Shown: positions 8,476 through 18,660 of the stretch, piece after piece
How positions within the stretch are numbered: position 1 is the first letter of the stretch
Layout of the letters: each line of letters starts with the position of its first letter
Assembly: GCA_016932035.1 (NCBI GenBank)
Contig: JAFGDR010000040.1
Coordinates: 78,791-142,790, forward strand
Direction: 5' to 3'
From: Candidatus Cloacimonadota bacterium
GTDB taxonomy: Bacteria > Cloacimonadota > Cloacimonadia > JGIOTU-2
Length of the DNA: 64,000 nucleotides
Notes under the pieces: model-generated
What the model was told of the DNA's origin: nothing
The model's input: only the letters and a program-made list of their open reading frames with translations
Database searches by the model: none
Program-made: the position numbers and the translations under genes

Positions 8476-10533
8476 TTACCTTGTTAAGATCATCTTTCCG
8501 ACAGAGTTTTTTGACCCTGAAAGTTTATAGAAGTAGATACCATTTGTGACATTATGACCGGTATCAGCTTTTCCGTTCCACTCAGCATAACCACTTTGTG
8601 GGCTTTCAATTGTCAGATCGAGTGTTCTTACGAGTTGGCCTTTTGTATTATAAATATGTACTTCTGACTGCTGATCGAATCCCTGCTTGCTGCTGAACGA
8701 AATCCTTGTTGATGCAGCAAATGGATTGGGATAGTTATTCATTTTCACTATATTGACAACCGGGTCATCAGTACTCCACAGCGTAAAATCGATCTGGATC
8801 CTGCATTCGGTGATCTGGCCACCATTAAATTGACCCTGCCCCTGGATGTAAGAACCGAATGAATTATCATCCAGGTAGAAGAGAGTTACTTCTCCCCAAT
8901 TATCACCAATATCTTTTATGTTATGAGAAATGTAGGGATAGACAGTTATCTGGTTAGAGAAATCAAAATCAGGATAATAAATATCAGTCAGTTCGATTGG
9001 TTCTGACCAGTTCTCACCGTTATCGATTGATGCAGAAAGGTACAGTATCGGGTGTTCGGCATATGCTTGATAATCAGGATCACCATCTTCTGCAAGCTGG
9101 ACATAGGTGCCGTCAGCCCAGAGCTGAAGCATCCAGTTATTTTCAAGATTGATTGCTTGTTTTTGTGCATTTTCATGGAATATGTTTGAATCACCGGGAT
9201 ATTTCGAGAATCCAACTGTATAAATGTACATAGTATCTGCGCGGATCTCACCCCAGGGTACATCATGCCCGGAACCCCCTTCATCCATAAAGGGGAATGC
9301 CGGCACATTTCTGTATTCGAACTCAACACCATCCCAAACCAGTTCTGCCTGTGGAAGGAAGTGGTTGAAATAGTAGCTTGATCCATCTTCTGTATATCCG
9401 TAGGATTGCATATACGGAAAGTGAAGATCTCCATTGGAGTCAAAGGTTGCAGTGCTGTGGTAAGCAGTTGCACCCACTTCGAGATTAGGAAGAATAGTTC
9501 CTGACTGGTTTGTGAATTGTGGAAGATTTGCTACAGTGTAGAAATAATCTGTCGGTCCATCGGAATGTAGGTTATCCGTGCTCCAGGTTTCTCCATAATC
9601 GAAGGATTCCCACACAAATGCACCTTCATCTACGGGCATATCTTCTAAATCTCCGGAAAGCCATGCGGCACATCCTATAAATGCAACATGTCCTGGAATT
9701 GTTGGATCAACAGCAAATGATTGGAATGGGCGGCAATCCTTATCTCTCCATGAGGTAAAAACTGTTGTCTGATTCCAATTCGCTGTATTCATGATGGTTG
9801 AGAAATCTGCATACAGGGTATTTTCAATATCTGCGTAAAGAATGCGTACATCTTCACAGGGATTTCCGAAGGGATCGTCTGCTGCATTATTAGAAAGGAG
9901 ATAAATTCGAATATAATTATCACCCATTGGAGAAGCACCCTTATACAAATAAGGCCAGCAGTATTGATCCGGAGGTGTGTTATAGAAAATCACAGAGGTT
10001 GACCAGAATCCCGGGATATTCAGCAGAGCATAGTCATCATAGGTGAAGGGAAGTTTGGGGTCTGTGCCAAAATCCTCATGCCATGTTGCGAAACAGTTAC
10101 CGGATGCAGGATGAACCACAATGCTTCCGTAGCCCTGATAATAATCATAGGTTGAGATCGTCCCCCATGCCTCAGGAGTGTTACCATTTCCATAGTAAGC
10201 ATAGTATTGACGTCTGTTTGCAGTAGTGGTTGGTCTTCCGAAAAAACCGAGATAGGTCCCGGAACCATTGCCGGTTTGAACATCGATTGGGTAGCTACAA
10301 TAACTCCCCGGCATGTAGTCATAATAGGATGTCATAATATCATTTGGGTAAACGATAAAATCATAGTCCGGCACCGGATAATTATCTCTTGCACCTGTGT
10401 ACGTTTTCATTTTGTTGATATCATAATTTTGAACAGGCTGCGGCTCGTTGCCGCTTGGTCGCATGATATCAGTTGCATTCAGTGATGCTGCTACCAGGAG
10501 CAGCACAGCGAACAAAGTAGTAATTTTTTTCAC
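8476..10533 (-). CDS. Secreted Asp-box (BNR-repeat) protein with type IX-like sorting tail, copy 2
   Basis: 685 aa with a signal peptide (MKKITTLFAVLLLVAASLNA). Asp-box motifs SFDYGETW and SIDNGENW sit at the same places as in the 6378-8345 paralogue. The C-terminal domain has NNYPNPFA, RISFSSK, VHIYNTKGQLVRTL, NGIYFYKLSG and GKMILTR, the type A sorting pattern. A short linker after the signal peptide is absent from copy 1. The two products are clearly homologous along their whole length yet well diverged, so the tandem duplication is not recent. The gene starts 16 bases after the small DUF6485-like gene with a GGAGG site, so both are probably on one transcript. Export and surface display are inferred; the ligand or substrate is unknown. 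Confidence 0.85.
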   Translation of the reverse strand: MKKITTLFAVLLLVAASLNATDIMRPSGNEPQPVQNYDINKMKTYTGARDNYPVPDYDFIVYPNDIMTSYYDYMPGSYCSYPIDVQTGNGSGTYLGFFGRPTTTANRRQYYAYYGNGNTPEAWGTISTYDYYQGYGSIVVHPASGNCFATWHEDFGTDPKLPFTYDDYALLNIPGFWSTSVIFYNTPPDQYCWPYLYKGASPMGDNYIRIYLLSNNAADDPFGNPCEDVRILYADIENTLYADFSTIMNTANWNQTTVFTSWRDKDCRPFQSFAVDPTIPGHVAFIGCAAWLSGDLEDMPVDEGAFVWESFDYGETWSTDNLHSDGPTDYFYTVANLPQFTNQSGTILPNLEVGATAYHSTATFDSNGDLHFPYMQSYGYTEDGSSYYFNHFLPQAELVWDGVEFEYRNVPAFPFMDEGGSGHDVPWGEIRADTMYIYTVGFSKYPGDSNIFHENAQKQAINLENNWMLQLWADGTYVQLAEDGDPDYQAYAEHPILYLSASIDNGENWSEPIELTDIYYPDFDFSNQITVYPYISHNIKDIGDNWGEVTLFYLDDNSFGSYIQGQGQFNGGQITECRIQIDFTLWSTDDPVVNIVKMNNYPNPFAASTRISFSSKQGFDQQSEVHIYNTKGQLVRTLDLTIESPQSGYAEWNGKADTGHNVTNGIYFYKLSGSKNSVGKMILTR

Positions 10534-10549
10534 GTGAACCTCCTTTTGG

Positions 10550-10741
10550 TTAACGTTTGTTCATTTTAATAAAATATTCGATACTACGATCGTAGGTTCT
10601 TTCCTGCTCTTTTGTGAAATAACAGGCAGGAAGCTCTCCCCTTTTTCTGTGATAGGCAATGCATTCGCAGCACATACCTTTCTTGTCACACGGGTACGTG
10701 CAATTGCACATATGCATGTTTTCACTTTTTTTACATTCCAT
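10550..10741 (-). CDS. Small Cys-rich cytosolic protein, DUF6485-like
   Basis: 63 aa from the ATG at 10741, chosen because GGAG lies 8 bases upstream; an upstream ATG at 10774 has no such site. Eight cysteines lie in two thirds of the chain: [28 protein letters not shown] and ELPACYF (first residues of each given). The pattern 'CxCTY..C.rkG.CCeCv.yHr..gelPaCyf' matches a small family known from anaerobes. It probably binds metal or an iron-sulfur cluster, but function is unknown. It precedes the second Asp-box gene by 16 bases. Confidence 0.72.
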   Translation of the reverse strand: MECKKSENMHMCNCTYPCDKKGMCCECIAYHRKRGELPACYFTKEQERTYDRSIEYFIKMNKR

Positions 10742-10800
10742 AGACGCTCCAAGAATTTTCAACACGACATACAATATTTCGTGTATTTCGTGGTTCCTAA

Positions 10801-12585
10801 CTAATTAATGAAATTCCATTGAACACCAAAACCAACACCAAAGGGATTAACTTCATTGAGTCTGAACATAAAGTAATTTGAGTCAAGAATATTAAATATG
10901 TTTGTGAGTTTCAGGTAGATCATAAAACGCTTGATACTCAACCCAACTTCAGCATTGCAAAAGAGTTGATGGTCGATCTTCGTTCCTTCAATATCGAGGG
11001 TATTACCAAGGTATGATAGATCAGCATTGGCATAAATAAAATTTTTATGTGTAAAATGACGTTTATTTGTCCACTCGACCTTTGCTCTATATGCCGGATA
11101 ATTTACCAGTGAATCAGGGCGTTGTGAAAACATCCCGGAAAATCGAAGATGAGAATCAATCGTCAGATAATTAAAAGCCAGTTCGCCAGAAAGATTTCCC
11201 CCATAAATATGATAGTTATCAAATTCTTTATAATATGGAGAATCAGCACTGGATGAAGAAAGCCACTGCCATTGACCGTCATTCCTGAACTCCTCATAAA
11301 ATGCTCCAATTCTCAGCTTGAGAGGATTTGAATGTATATCTATTGTACCTTCCGTAAAGATGACTTTTGTTTTATTATTCAAAGCATATTGCCCGTCATA
11401 ATAGAAGTTCTTCTCTTTCCTTCGGGCACCGACAGACAGTGAAGAATGAATGGATTCTGTGATTGGAATATCAAATATAAGCTCCGGCATGATAAATGTC
11501 GTGTCCGGTTTTTGTGAAAAGATCACATCATTGATGATCTTGATAGAATAGAAATCTGCAAAAATACCCGGTGAATTTATTTCCACCCGTACCAAATAGT
11601 CATGCAGCCAACCATCATAATACACATTATCCATATCCTGCACATCTGCTCTCAATAGAAGTTTTGTGGCATATTCTTCCATCGGCAGATTGATACCGAT
11701 ATTAAATTGGTATCTGTTCAGCGTATTCTTGAACTGTCCTGTAACATTCTCCCGGTTATACTGATGGAGAAAAGATACATTGAATATCTTATCAAATAAG
11801 CTTGCTGATGCGATATTGCTGATATTCTCTGTTTTTTGAAAGTATTTTTGGGCAGTACCCGGATATTCCGGATTGAAAACATTATACGTTTCAAGCGCTG
11901 AGAACATTTTAAAGAATGAATATGAAAAGGTGTGAGATGAAAAGCTCTTTGTGAGTAGATTTTTCTGAACATGAAAAACGAAATTATCAAAATAACTCTT
12001 CTTTCCCCATGGACTCGTGTGTTCCCCACTATGAGCATAGAGCTGAAGATCAGCAAGTTCCAGAAATCTATTCTTAATAAATCCGATCCGCTTATCTTCG
12101 TTATTGTAATCTCCGTTTCCATATTGCACATCTGTAAGAAGAGCTCTGATGGAGTTTTGTAATGGTGAAAGGTTATAATTATCATTTCTTTGCTGAAGAA
12201 CAAAATAGTTCAAAAGCGGATAGAATTGCTTCTTTGGTTGTGCATAATTATCCAGCCGGACATTCAAGAAATCAATCGAGCCCTCATGATCAGGTACAAC
12301 ATATCGATTATTCCCAAAAGAGTAGTACTCATCAGTTAAAAAGGATTTTGTTTCATATGAAAAGAATGTATCCTGTAGAGAAACGATATATTCTTCGAGT
12401 TCTTCGATCGGCATGATGTCGAGGGTATCTGTTTTTGCTGTTGTGATGGTACTTTTCAGAGAATCGATAGACGTGGAGTCAGGAATAAAGATCCTTTTCT
12501 CTTTTCCGGGTTTTGCTTCCTGTGCATAAAGGGAAAAAGCACATACAAGTAAAACCACTAATAAAATATATTTTTTCAAATCCAT
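10801..12585 (-). CDS. Putative porin / outer-membrane beta-barrel protein
   Basis: 594 aa with a signal peptide ([21 protein letters not shown], cut before QEAKPGK). After a charged linker the chain is an unbroken series of alternating-hydrophobicity beta-strands ending '[12 protein letters not shown]', with an aromatic near the C-terminus as expected for a BAM substrate. A phrase '[20 protein letters not shown]' near residues 315-334 and '[17 protein letters not shown]' near 390 resemble the barrel part of putative porin/TonB-like proteins, but no plug domain is seen. It overlaps the end of the SDR gene by 10 bases and has a clear AAGGA site. Substrate unknown. Confidence 0.7.
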   Translation of the reverse strand: MDLKKYILLVVLLVCAFSLYAQEAKPGKEKRIFIPDSTSIDSLKSTITTAKTDTLDIMPIEELEEYIVSLQDTFFSYETKSFLTDEYYSFGNNRYVVPDHEGSIDFLNVRLDNYAQPKKQFYPLLNYFVLQQRNDNYNLSPLQNSIRALLTDVQYGNGDYNNEDKRIGFIKNRFLELADLQLYAHSGEHTSPWGKKSYFDNFVFHVQKNLLTKSFSSHTFSYSFFKMFSALETYNVFNPEYPGTAQKYFQKTENISNIASASLFDKIFNVSFLHQYNRENVTGQFKNTLNRYQFNIGINLPMEEYATKLLLRADVQDMDNVYYDGWLHDYLVRVEINSPGIFADFYSIKIINDVIFSQKPDTTFIMPELIFDIPITESIHSSLSVGARRKEKNFYYDGQYALNNKTKVIFTEGTIDIHSNPLKLRIGAFYEEFRNDGQWQWLSSSSADSPYYKEFDNYHIYGGNLSGELAFNYLTIDSHLRFSGMFSQRPDSLVNYPAYRAKVEWTNKRHFTHKNFIYANADLSYLGNTLDIEGTKIDHQLFCNAEVGLSIKRFMIYLKLTNIFNILDSNYFMFRLNEVNPFGVGFGVQWNFIN

Positions 12586-13589
12586 TGATGTTCCTTATAC
12601 CATTGATAGGTTCTGTTAACTCCCTCTTGCAATGAAAACTGCGGTTCATACCCGAGAAGGTTCTTTGCCTTCTGTATGCTGCACAGCCAGTAGCATTGCT
12701 TCATTTCTTTGACTTTTTGCACATTAACAATTGCTTGCCTGTGTGTGATATATTTTAACCCCTCGTTCGCGATGGCAAGTAAGTAACTTAGGAAAATAGG
12801 GATATGTACCGTAACTGCTTTTCTGCCAACTGCTTTCTCAACCGCTGTAATAAAATCTTTAAGAGCATAAATATTCCCATCACCTGCGAAAAAGATCTGG
12901 TCGTCTGCTTCAATACTCGCTGCGGCTTCGATGATCATGTTTACAAGATCATCAATATAAACAAGACTGAGATACTTTTTCTTGAATCCGGCAAGGGGTG
13001 CGATGTGTTTTTGTACCATCTTAAAGTATTGTAAAAAATCCATATCATACGGTCCATATACACTTGGCGGACGAATAATAACCCACGGTACCGAGCACTC
13101 TTCCCGTATAACCTTCTCAGCTTCCAGCTTGCTCTTACCATAATATGAAACAGGGTTACAGACAGAAGTCTCGGTTTTTGGATCTAAGCCATCGGCTGGA
13201 CCTGCGGCAGCTTGTGTGCTGAGAAAAATAAATTTTTGGATATTGGTTCCTTCAATCGCTCGGAGCACATTCCTTGTTATACCGACATTCGCATCATAAT
13301 AACGTTTTTCAGAGATCTCACGAACTTTTGCTGCAATATGAAAAATAATATCCTGATCTTTACATGCATCCCGAACTGATGGAACAGAATGATAGTCTGC
13401 ATAGGTGAAGGTTACCGGCAAATCCTCAAGCGATTTTAGGTTCGATGTTTTTCTGACAAGGCAGGTAACCTCGTACTGCTTTTTCAGTAATGCACGTACA
13501 AGATTACTACCGACAAAACCATTTGCTCCGGTTACCAGTGCCTTCTTTTTCATGAGCATAGAAAGAAAATTCTGCTCATTTTTTGTCAA
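12576..13589 (-). CDS. NAD-dependent epimerase/dehydratase (extended SDR)
   Basis: 337 aa from a TTG at 13589, picked because TGGAG lies six bases upstream; the ATG codons at 13559 and 13553 have no such site. The Rossmann motif GANGFVGSNL (GxxGxxG) is near residue 21 and the catalytic YGKSK (YxxxK) near residue 160. DIIFHIAAKVRE, PSVYGPYD and a C-terminal LGYEPQFSLQEGVNRT close the fold. It probably modifies a sugar nucleotide or a sterol/flavonol-like substrate (dihydroflavonol-reductase-like subgroup), and the substrate cannot be read from sequence. The 10-base overlap with the porin gene points to coupled translation. Confidence 0.88.
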   Translation of the reverse strand: MTKNEQNFLSMLMKKKALVTGANGFVGSNLVRALLKKQYEVTCLVRKTSNLKSLEDLPVTFTYADYHSVPSVRDACKDQDIIFHIAAKVREISEKRYYDANVGITRNVLRAIEGTNIQKFIFLSTQAAAGPADGLDPKTETSVCNPVSYYGKSKLEAEKVIREECSVPWVIIRPPSVYGPYDMDFLQYFKMVQKHIAPLAGFKKKYLSLVYIDDLVNMIIEAAASIEADDQIFFAGDGNIYALKDFITAVEKAVGRKAVTVHIPIFLSYLLAIANEGLKYITHRQAIVNVQKVKEMKQCYWLCSIQKAKNLLGYEPQFSLQEGVNRTYQWYKEHQWI

Positions 13590-13689
13590 TTGAAACTCCA
13601 GAAAGTTTATTCAAAAAAATTTGACAATAATTTGCCACAATTCAGTTTGCCTATAAATTATAGAAAAAACAACATTTGTGGAGATAGAT

Positions 13690-16185
13690 ATGAAAAATAC
13701 TTTTTTATTTGTACTCGTTCTTGCACTTCTGATTTCAATACCGCTTTTTGCTGAAAAGGTAATCATTCGCATCGACAATCCGGGGCAAGCCATTGCTTCT
13801 TATTTTCTAGATAATGGTTATGATATAGCATCATATTTCCCCGGAAAATATATCGATATTATGATCGCAGAAGAGAAACTTCCTGAGATTACAGCTCTTG
13901 GATATGATTTTAAGATCACGAATACCGAATCTGCATGGAAACAGAATCTCGTCACACGAGCTAAAGATATTTATGGATACCGTACTTACGACGATCTCGA
14001 AACCGAACTCCTTCAGCTTGCATTTTTAAATCCTTCACTCATTACATTCTCAACGATCGGAGAATCACGTGGAAAATACTACTCAACCTGGGGAAACACG
14101 AACTATGATGACTACCAGCACGATATTTTCTGCCTGAAGCTCTCGGATAACGTGGGAGTTAATGAGGATGAAGTAAATATCATCTTTGACGGAGGACATC
14201 ATGCAAGAGAGCCTATTGGTGTCGAGCTGGTCATGCTGATCCTGAACTATCTTGTTGATAACTATGGTACTGATCCTGATGTGACCTATTGGGTAAATAA
14301 TGCACAGATCTGGTTTGTTCCATTGGTAAATCCTGACGGGCATAAGATCGTGATCAATCAGGATGATACTTCATGGAGAAAAAATATCAGAGACAATGAC
14401 CTGAACGGACAGATCACCTGGGGAGGATACTCCTATCCTGACGGTGTTGATCCAAACCGAAATTATGGACCTCTCGAATGGTTTGGCGGTGCAGGCACAA
14501 GCGGACCAACAGGTGAGACCTATTGCGGACCGGAACCGTTCTCTGAGCCGGAAACCAGCGCACTCAGAAATCTTCTCGCACAGTACAGATTTGATATTGG
14601 CATGTCCTATCATAGTTACAGTGAGCTCATCATGTGGCCACTTGGTTATAATATGTCATGCCAAGCGCCTGATGAAAGTGCAATGGCAAACCTTGGTCAG
14701 GAAATGGCTGTTACGGTTCCCTCACAATATGGCGGACACTATACACCCCAGCAGACAAATGCCCTTTATCCCTGCTCAGGTACAACAACTGACTACGGTT
14801 ATGGAGTAGAAAGAATTTTCTATTTTATTACAGAACTTGGCACGACCTTTATTCCTGATGCGACAACAATGAACAACATAATCAACAATAATCTCTCAGC
14901 AGCCCTCATCCTGATCGAACGAATGTTTGATAGAGTTGTGACCGGTATTGTAACCGACAGTCTGTCCGGTGACCATCTCGAAGCAGAAGTTTTCGTGCAT
15001 GGTGTGGATGATACGGGTACGGAGGTCGAATCTTATATGAGCGGTCAGCATTTTGGTCGTTACTATCGTATTCTGATCCCTAACACATATGACTTCACGT
15101 TCTCAGCTTTTGGATATGAACCAAAAACCATCGACGATGTTCAGGTTGTTACCGGTTCTCAAACCGAACTGGATGTTCAGCTCGTTCCAGCTCCCACAAC
15201 AAACGTACATATCAATCTTGAAGATGAAAATGGATTGGCAATCCCCAATGCAGATGTATGCGTGCTTGATACCCCTCTTGATACTGTTTATACGAATACT
15301 ACCGGTCATGCTTTGATAGAGGATGTTCCGTATGGAGACTACGATGTTCAGATCTCATCACCTGCTTTTGGTACATTCACCTATCAAATGGATGTTACAC
15401 AATCACAATATATATTTAACTTTGTTATGGTCGAGCCCTTCTTTATCGACGATCTTGAACTCGGTGCAGGCAAGTGGACTACTACTGATGAATGGGGGTT
15501 GTGCTCCACTCAGAGTTATAGTGGGACCAATTCACTTACCGACAGTCCTGTAGGTGAATATGGTAATTACGAACTTTCTTATGCAACTCTTAATGAAGCA
15601 ATTGATCTGACCAGCGCACTCTCTGCGCATGTTGAATTCATGACGAAATTTGAGATTGAATCTGGTTATGATTTTGTCTACTTCCAAATATCAACAAATG
15701 GTACGACCTGGACTGACCTAGACAGCTTCACGGGCAATCTTTCATCATGGCAGCTCAAGAGCTATGACCTCATTGATTATCTCGGTCAAACCGTTTACTT
15801 CAGATTTAAACTCGATACGGATACATACGTAACTGAAGATGGTATCTATATCGATGATTTTAAGATTTATCGATTTGAAAATAATTTCTCAAATGATGAT
15901 CCTGCAATACAGAACATCTTTGCACTGTATCAGAACTATCCGAATCCCTTCAAAAATTCCACCCGTTTATCCTTCTCGCTTCCTGCAAATACAGAACAGG
16001 CAGAGATCTCTATCTACAACCTGCTCGGACAGCTTGTTGACAGGATCGAACTCACACCTGAAGATATTATGAACAGGAACATTACCTGGGATGCAGAAGG
16101 AAATGAAATCCCTTCCGGTGTGTATTTCTACAAACTCTCAACCGAGAAGAACGAAACGATCAAAAAAATGGTTTTAATGAAGTAA
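13690..16185 (+). CDS. Secreted M14 zinc carboxypeptidase with type IX-like sorting tail
   Basis: 831 aa from ATG 13690 (GGAG six bases upstream; the GTG at 13678 is less likely). Signal peptide residues 1-20. An N-terminal propeptide-like region precedes the peptidase domain (about 95-410) with all zinc and catalytic motifs: GGHHAREP (HxxE), MSYHSYSE (third zinc His) and ITELGTTF (general-base Glu). Two carboxypeptidase-regulatory-like beta domains (about 420-570), a jelly-roll (about 575-735) and a sorting domain (YQNYPNPF, IYNLLGQLVDRI, SGVYFYKL, KMVLMK) follow. It should degrade peptides outside the cell. TTGACA at 13621 is the likely -35 element, and a strong terminator follows the gene. 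Confidence 0.93.
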   Translation: MKNTFLFVLVLALLISIPLFAEKVIIRIDNPGQAIASYFLDNGYDIASYFPGKYIDIMIAEEKLPEITALGYDFKITNTESAWKQNLVTRAKDIYGYRTYDDLETELLQLAFLNPSLITFSTIGESRGKYYSTWGNTNYDDYQHDIFCLKLSDNVGVNEDEVNIIFDGGHHAREPIGVELVMLILNYLVDNYGTDPDVTYWVNNAQIWFVPLVNPDGHKIVINQDDTSWRKNIRDNDLNGQITWGGYSYPDGVDPNRNYGPLEWFGGAGTSGPTGETYCGPEPFSEPETSALRNLLAQYRFDIGMSYHSYSELIMWPLGYNMSCQAPDESAMANLGQEMAVTVPSQYGGHYTPQQTNALYPCSGTTTDYGYGVERIFYFITELGTTFIPDATTMNNIINNNLSAALILIERMFDRVVTGIVTDSLSGDHLEAEVFVHGVDDTGTEVESYMSGQHFGRYYRILIPNTYDFTFSAFGYEPKTIDDVQVVTGSQTELDVQLVPAPTTNVHINLEDENGLAIPNADVCVLDTPLDTVYTNTTGHALIEDVPYGDYDVQISSPAFGTFTYQMDVTQSQYIFNFVMVEPFFIDDLELGAGKWTTTDEWGLCSTQSYSGTNSLTDSPVGEYGNYELSYATLNEAIDLTSALSAHVEFMTKFEIESGYDFVYFQISTNGTTWTDLDSFTGNLSSWQLKSYDLIDYLGQTVYFRFKLDTDTYVTEDGIYIDDFKIYRFENNFSNDDPAIQNIFALYQNYPNPFKNSTRLSFSLPANTEQAEISIYNLLGQLVDRIELTPEDIMNRNITWDAEGNEIPSGVYFYKLSTEKNETIKKMVLMK

Positions 16186-16210
16186 CTCAACGCGAGCTAC
16201 TTATACATGA

Positions 16211-16241
16211 AGAGGCGTACGAAAGTGCGTCTCTTTTTTTT
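16211..16241 (+). terminator. Rho-independent terminator after the M14 peptidase gene
   Basis: AGAGGCGTAC and GTGCGTCTCT pair over ten positions (two G-T pairs) around a GAAA tetraloop, followed by eight Ts. It begins 25 bases after the stop. Confidence 0.9.
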
Positions 16242-16266
16242 ATTATAAATGAAAGAATCAATTAAA

Positions 16267-16285
16267 TTTTGTACATGTACTAAAA
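16267..16285 (+). promoter_or_regulatory. Operator-like palindrome 1 of the TetR gene
   Basis: TTTTGTACATGTACTAAAA is a near-perfect palindrome ending eight bases before a TTGACA box (16293-16298). Its reverse complement shares TTAGTACAYGT.C.AA with the second site at 16379. Two matching palindromes in front of a TetR gene are the expected layout for autoregulation. Confidence 0.55.
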
Positions 16286-16378
16286 ATAAAACTTGACAAA
16301 ATTATTAATTCACATTCACCTATGGCAAAATTATATGAATGTTTTATGAATTTCGATGTATCGGTTATATATCAATAA

Positions 16379-16395
16379 TTAGTACACGTCCTAAG
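16379..16395 (+). promoter_or_regulatory. Operator-like palindrome 2 of the TetR gene
   Basis: TTAGTACACGTCCTAAG, an imperfect palindrome that matches the upstream site in opposite orientation. It ends five bases before the AAAGGA ribosome site of the TetR gene, where bound repressor would block early transcription. Confidence 0.5.
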
Positions 16396-16413
16396 AAAAG
16401 AAAGGATTTTTTT

Positions 16414-17040
16414 ATGATCAAAGAAATGAAACAGCAGCTTATAAAAGATGCTATTGTCAACGAGACAAAAAAGCAATTCCTCGAAAAAGGGATTAATAAA
16501 ACCACGCTCCGGGCTGTAGCAAAAGAACTCGGTATTGCGGTAGGTAATATTTACTATTATTTTAAATCAAAAGATGACATCTGCGGTATCATCTGGTGCG
16601 ATTTCACCCATGAATATCTTGATCAGTTCGATGCACAGCTCGAAGCCGATGAACTAAAAACCAAATCAGGACTTAATAAACTGCGACACTATTATGAACA
16701 CCTTTTCAATTATTTCGAGAATAATCCGCTTTATGCAGATATTATTGCATTCTCAATGGGAGAAAAACCACGCTACCTGAGATTGCCAAAAGAGATAAAA
16801 AAGATTGCAAAAATCGCACGAACACGTATCCAGAACACACTTGTTTCTCTCTACAATGAAGGGATCAAAGACGGCAGCATTAAAGCAGAGATACCCAATA
16901 TATGGTACGAAGCATGGAGCTTTAATATTTCTTATGTTGCCATCATTATCAATATCATCCGTTACCATGAGATCGGAGAAGATGTATATGATTATTACGT
17001 AAGTATGTATATGAATAGATTAGCAAAAAACGGAGGTTAA
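16414..17040 (+). CDS. TetR/AcrR-family transcriptional regulator
   Basis: 208 aa from ATG 16414, which has AAAGGA eight bases upstream; the earlier ATG at 16339 lies upstream of an operator-like site and lacks a ribosome site. The N-terminal helix-turn-helix reads TKKQFLEKGINKTTLRAV..ELGIAVGNIYYYFKSKDDI (about residues 15-55), a classic TetR DNA-binding domain. The all-helical C-terminus would bind a ligand; its identity is unknown. Two palindromes at 16267 and 16379 are candidate operators. The next gene, a secreted beta-helix protein, starts one base after the stop, with its GGAGG inside the end of this gene, so the pair forms an operon and the secreted protein is probably under this regulator. 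Confidence 0.9.
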   Translation: MIKEMKQQLIKDAIVNETKKQFLEKGINKTTLRAVAKELGIAVGNIYYYFKSKDDICGIIWCDFTHEYLDQFDAQLEADELKTKSGLNKLRHYYEHLFNYFENNPLYADIIAFSMGEKPRYLRLPKEIKKIAKIARTRIQNTLVSLYNEGIKDGSIKAEIPNIWYEAWSFNISYVAIIINIIRYHEIGEDVYDYYVSMYMNRLAKNGG

Positions 17041-17041
17041 C

Positions 17042-18460
17042 ATGCTACACAAAAGGGCTTGCTTGTTCATCCTTTGCATGACAAGTATTTTATTTGTTTT
17101 TACAACCGCCCAAGGGGAGATCATTTCTGTACCCGATGATTTCACAACCATTCAACAAGGCATCAACAATGCTGTTGACGGTGATACTATCCTCGTCAAT
17201 CCGGGCACGTATTATGAAAACATTAATTTCTCAGGTAAGAACATTACACTCACAAGTCATTACATCTTTAGTAAGAACCCTGATTTTATTTTTGATACGG
17301 TCATCGATGGAAGTACGGCAACCAATCCGTATGAAACAAGCACCGTTATTTTTAAGAACAATGAGACAGAGCAGGCGATTCTGCAGGGATTTACTATCAA
17401 GGGTGGAAGTGGTACACGCTGGGTCGATCCGCAATATCCTGCTTGGACATGGTTCAGCGGGGGTGGTATTTTCATGTATATGGCTTCCCCCACCATAAAG
17501 AATAATCTCATTACCGAAAATATTATCGCTACTTCAGGCAGCTATGGTGGCTTATCTGGCGGAGGTTTACTCTGCTTCAGAGGAAACCCGGAAATATCGA
17601 ACAATATTGTATCGCATAACGAAGCAGAATACGGTGGAGGTATTGTTGTCGACTATTCCGGTGCAATGATCAAAAACAACATCGTTGCGTATAATTCAGC
17701 AGGACTTTCCTATGGCGGAGGAGGATTCTATTGCATCAGGAATGACACTGAGCCGATCATTATCGAGAATAATACGATCGTGTATAATCATTCGGATTCC
17801 AATGGAGGTGGGATACGTATGTACAGCAGTTCGGGTTACATCAGAAATTGCATTGTTTGGGGTAATACACAGAATTCAGGAGGAACGGTTCATGGTGGCA
17901 CAAACTCCACGATCTCCTACTGCGATATCGATGCTGTTATCTCAGGTATAGGTAATATTAATGAAGAGCCTGTCTTTGCCGATACACTCTTTCATCTTAC
18001 CGAAGATTCTCCGTGCATTGATGCCGGTGATCCTGAATTCCTTTATTATGATAAAGAAGACACTGGCAACCCCGGTTTCGCTCTCTACCCCGCAATGGGT
18101 ACCATAACAAATGATATGGGCGCTTATGGTGGACCGGGTTATTTTGTGCCACCCTTGAGTGATGATGATCCGCCAGTTATAGAAAACATGAACTTTAGAG
18201 TATTTCCTAATCCATTCAACAATTCAACAACAATATCAATGTCCATTTCTTGTCCTCTTGAATTTACAGAAGTTACAATATATAATATGAAAGGACAGCT
18301 TATTCAGAGATTACAATCTTCATTACTTCACGAGAATCCAATTGAAATAACCTGGAATGGAAGAAATAGTTCAAACAATATGATTGCACCTGGCGTATAT
18401 TTTGTTCAGGCAAAAAGTAAAAATCATTTGTATACTCGAAAAATCCTTAAACTCGAATAA
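17042..18460 (+). CDS. Secreted right-handed beta-helix protein with type IX-like sorting tail
   Basis: 472 aa with a signal peptide (about 1-26). The start 'IISVPDDFTTIQQGINNAVDGDTILVNPGTYYENI' (residues 27-60) is the usual opening of NosD/pectate-lyase-like beta-helices. Gly/Asn-rich coils follow (GGGIFMY, GGGLLCF, GGGIVVD, GGGGFYC, GGGIRMY), about five to seven turns. The C-terminus has RVFPNPFNNSTT, VTIYNMKGQLIQRL and PGVYFVQAKS, ending in a basic residue pattern. It may bind or cleave polysaccharide, but no catalytic residues are assignable. Cotranscribed with the TetR gene. The helix opening closely matches part of the 35346-38078 protein, so the module has been shuffled between exported proteins. 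Confidence 0.85.
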   Translation: MLHKRACLFILCMTSILFVFTTAQGEIISVPDDFTTIQQGINNAVDGDTILVNPGTYYENINFSGKNITLTSHYIFSKNPDFIFDTVIDGSTATNPYETSTVIFKNNETEQAILQGFTIKGGSGTRWVDPQYPAWTWFSGGGIFMYMASPTIKNNLITENIIATSGSYGGLSGGGLLCFRGNPEISNNIVSHNEAEYGGGIVVDYSGAMIKNNIVAYNSAGLSYGGGGFYCIRNDTEPIIIENNTIVYNHSDSNGGGIRMYSSSGYIRNCIVWGNTQNSGGTVHGGTNSTISYCDIDAVISGIGNINEEPVFADTLFHLTEDSPCIDAGDPEFLYYDKEDTGNPGFALYPAMGTITNDMGAYGGPGYFVPPLSDDDPPVIENMNFRVFPNPFNNSTTISMSISCPLEFTEVTIYNMKGQLIQRLQSSLLHENPIEITWNGRNSSNNMIAPGVYFVQAKSKNHLYTRKILKLE

Positions 18461-18506
18461 TGATATATTTCGCGTGAACACACCCGGTCTGAGGAGGTCT
18501 TTTCAG

Positions 18507-18540
18507 GAAAAATCTCACTAAATGTGAGGAGGGATTTTTC
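18507..18540 (+). terminator. Terminator hairpin after the beta-helix gene
   Basis: CTCAC/GTGAG (18514-18518, 18524-18528) is extended by GAAAAAT/ATTTTTC on the outside with a small bulge on the 3' side. The T-rich 3' arm serves as the release tract. It separates the TetR operon from sucC. Confidence 0.6.
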
Positions 18541-18660
18541 ATCATTCTATATAAAATAATACAAGAATCTGAAAAAAATACATATAATTTCCAAATCACT
18601 TGACAAGCAATATGCAGAGTTCTTACGAGCACACTAAATTTTTTAGATTGATAAAATCAT

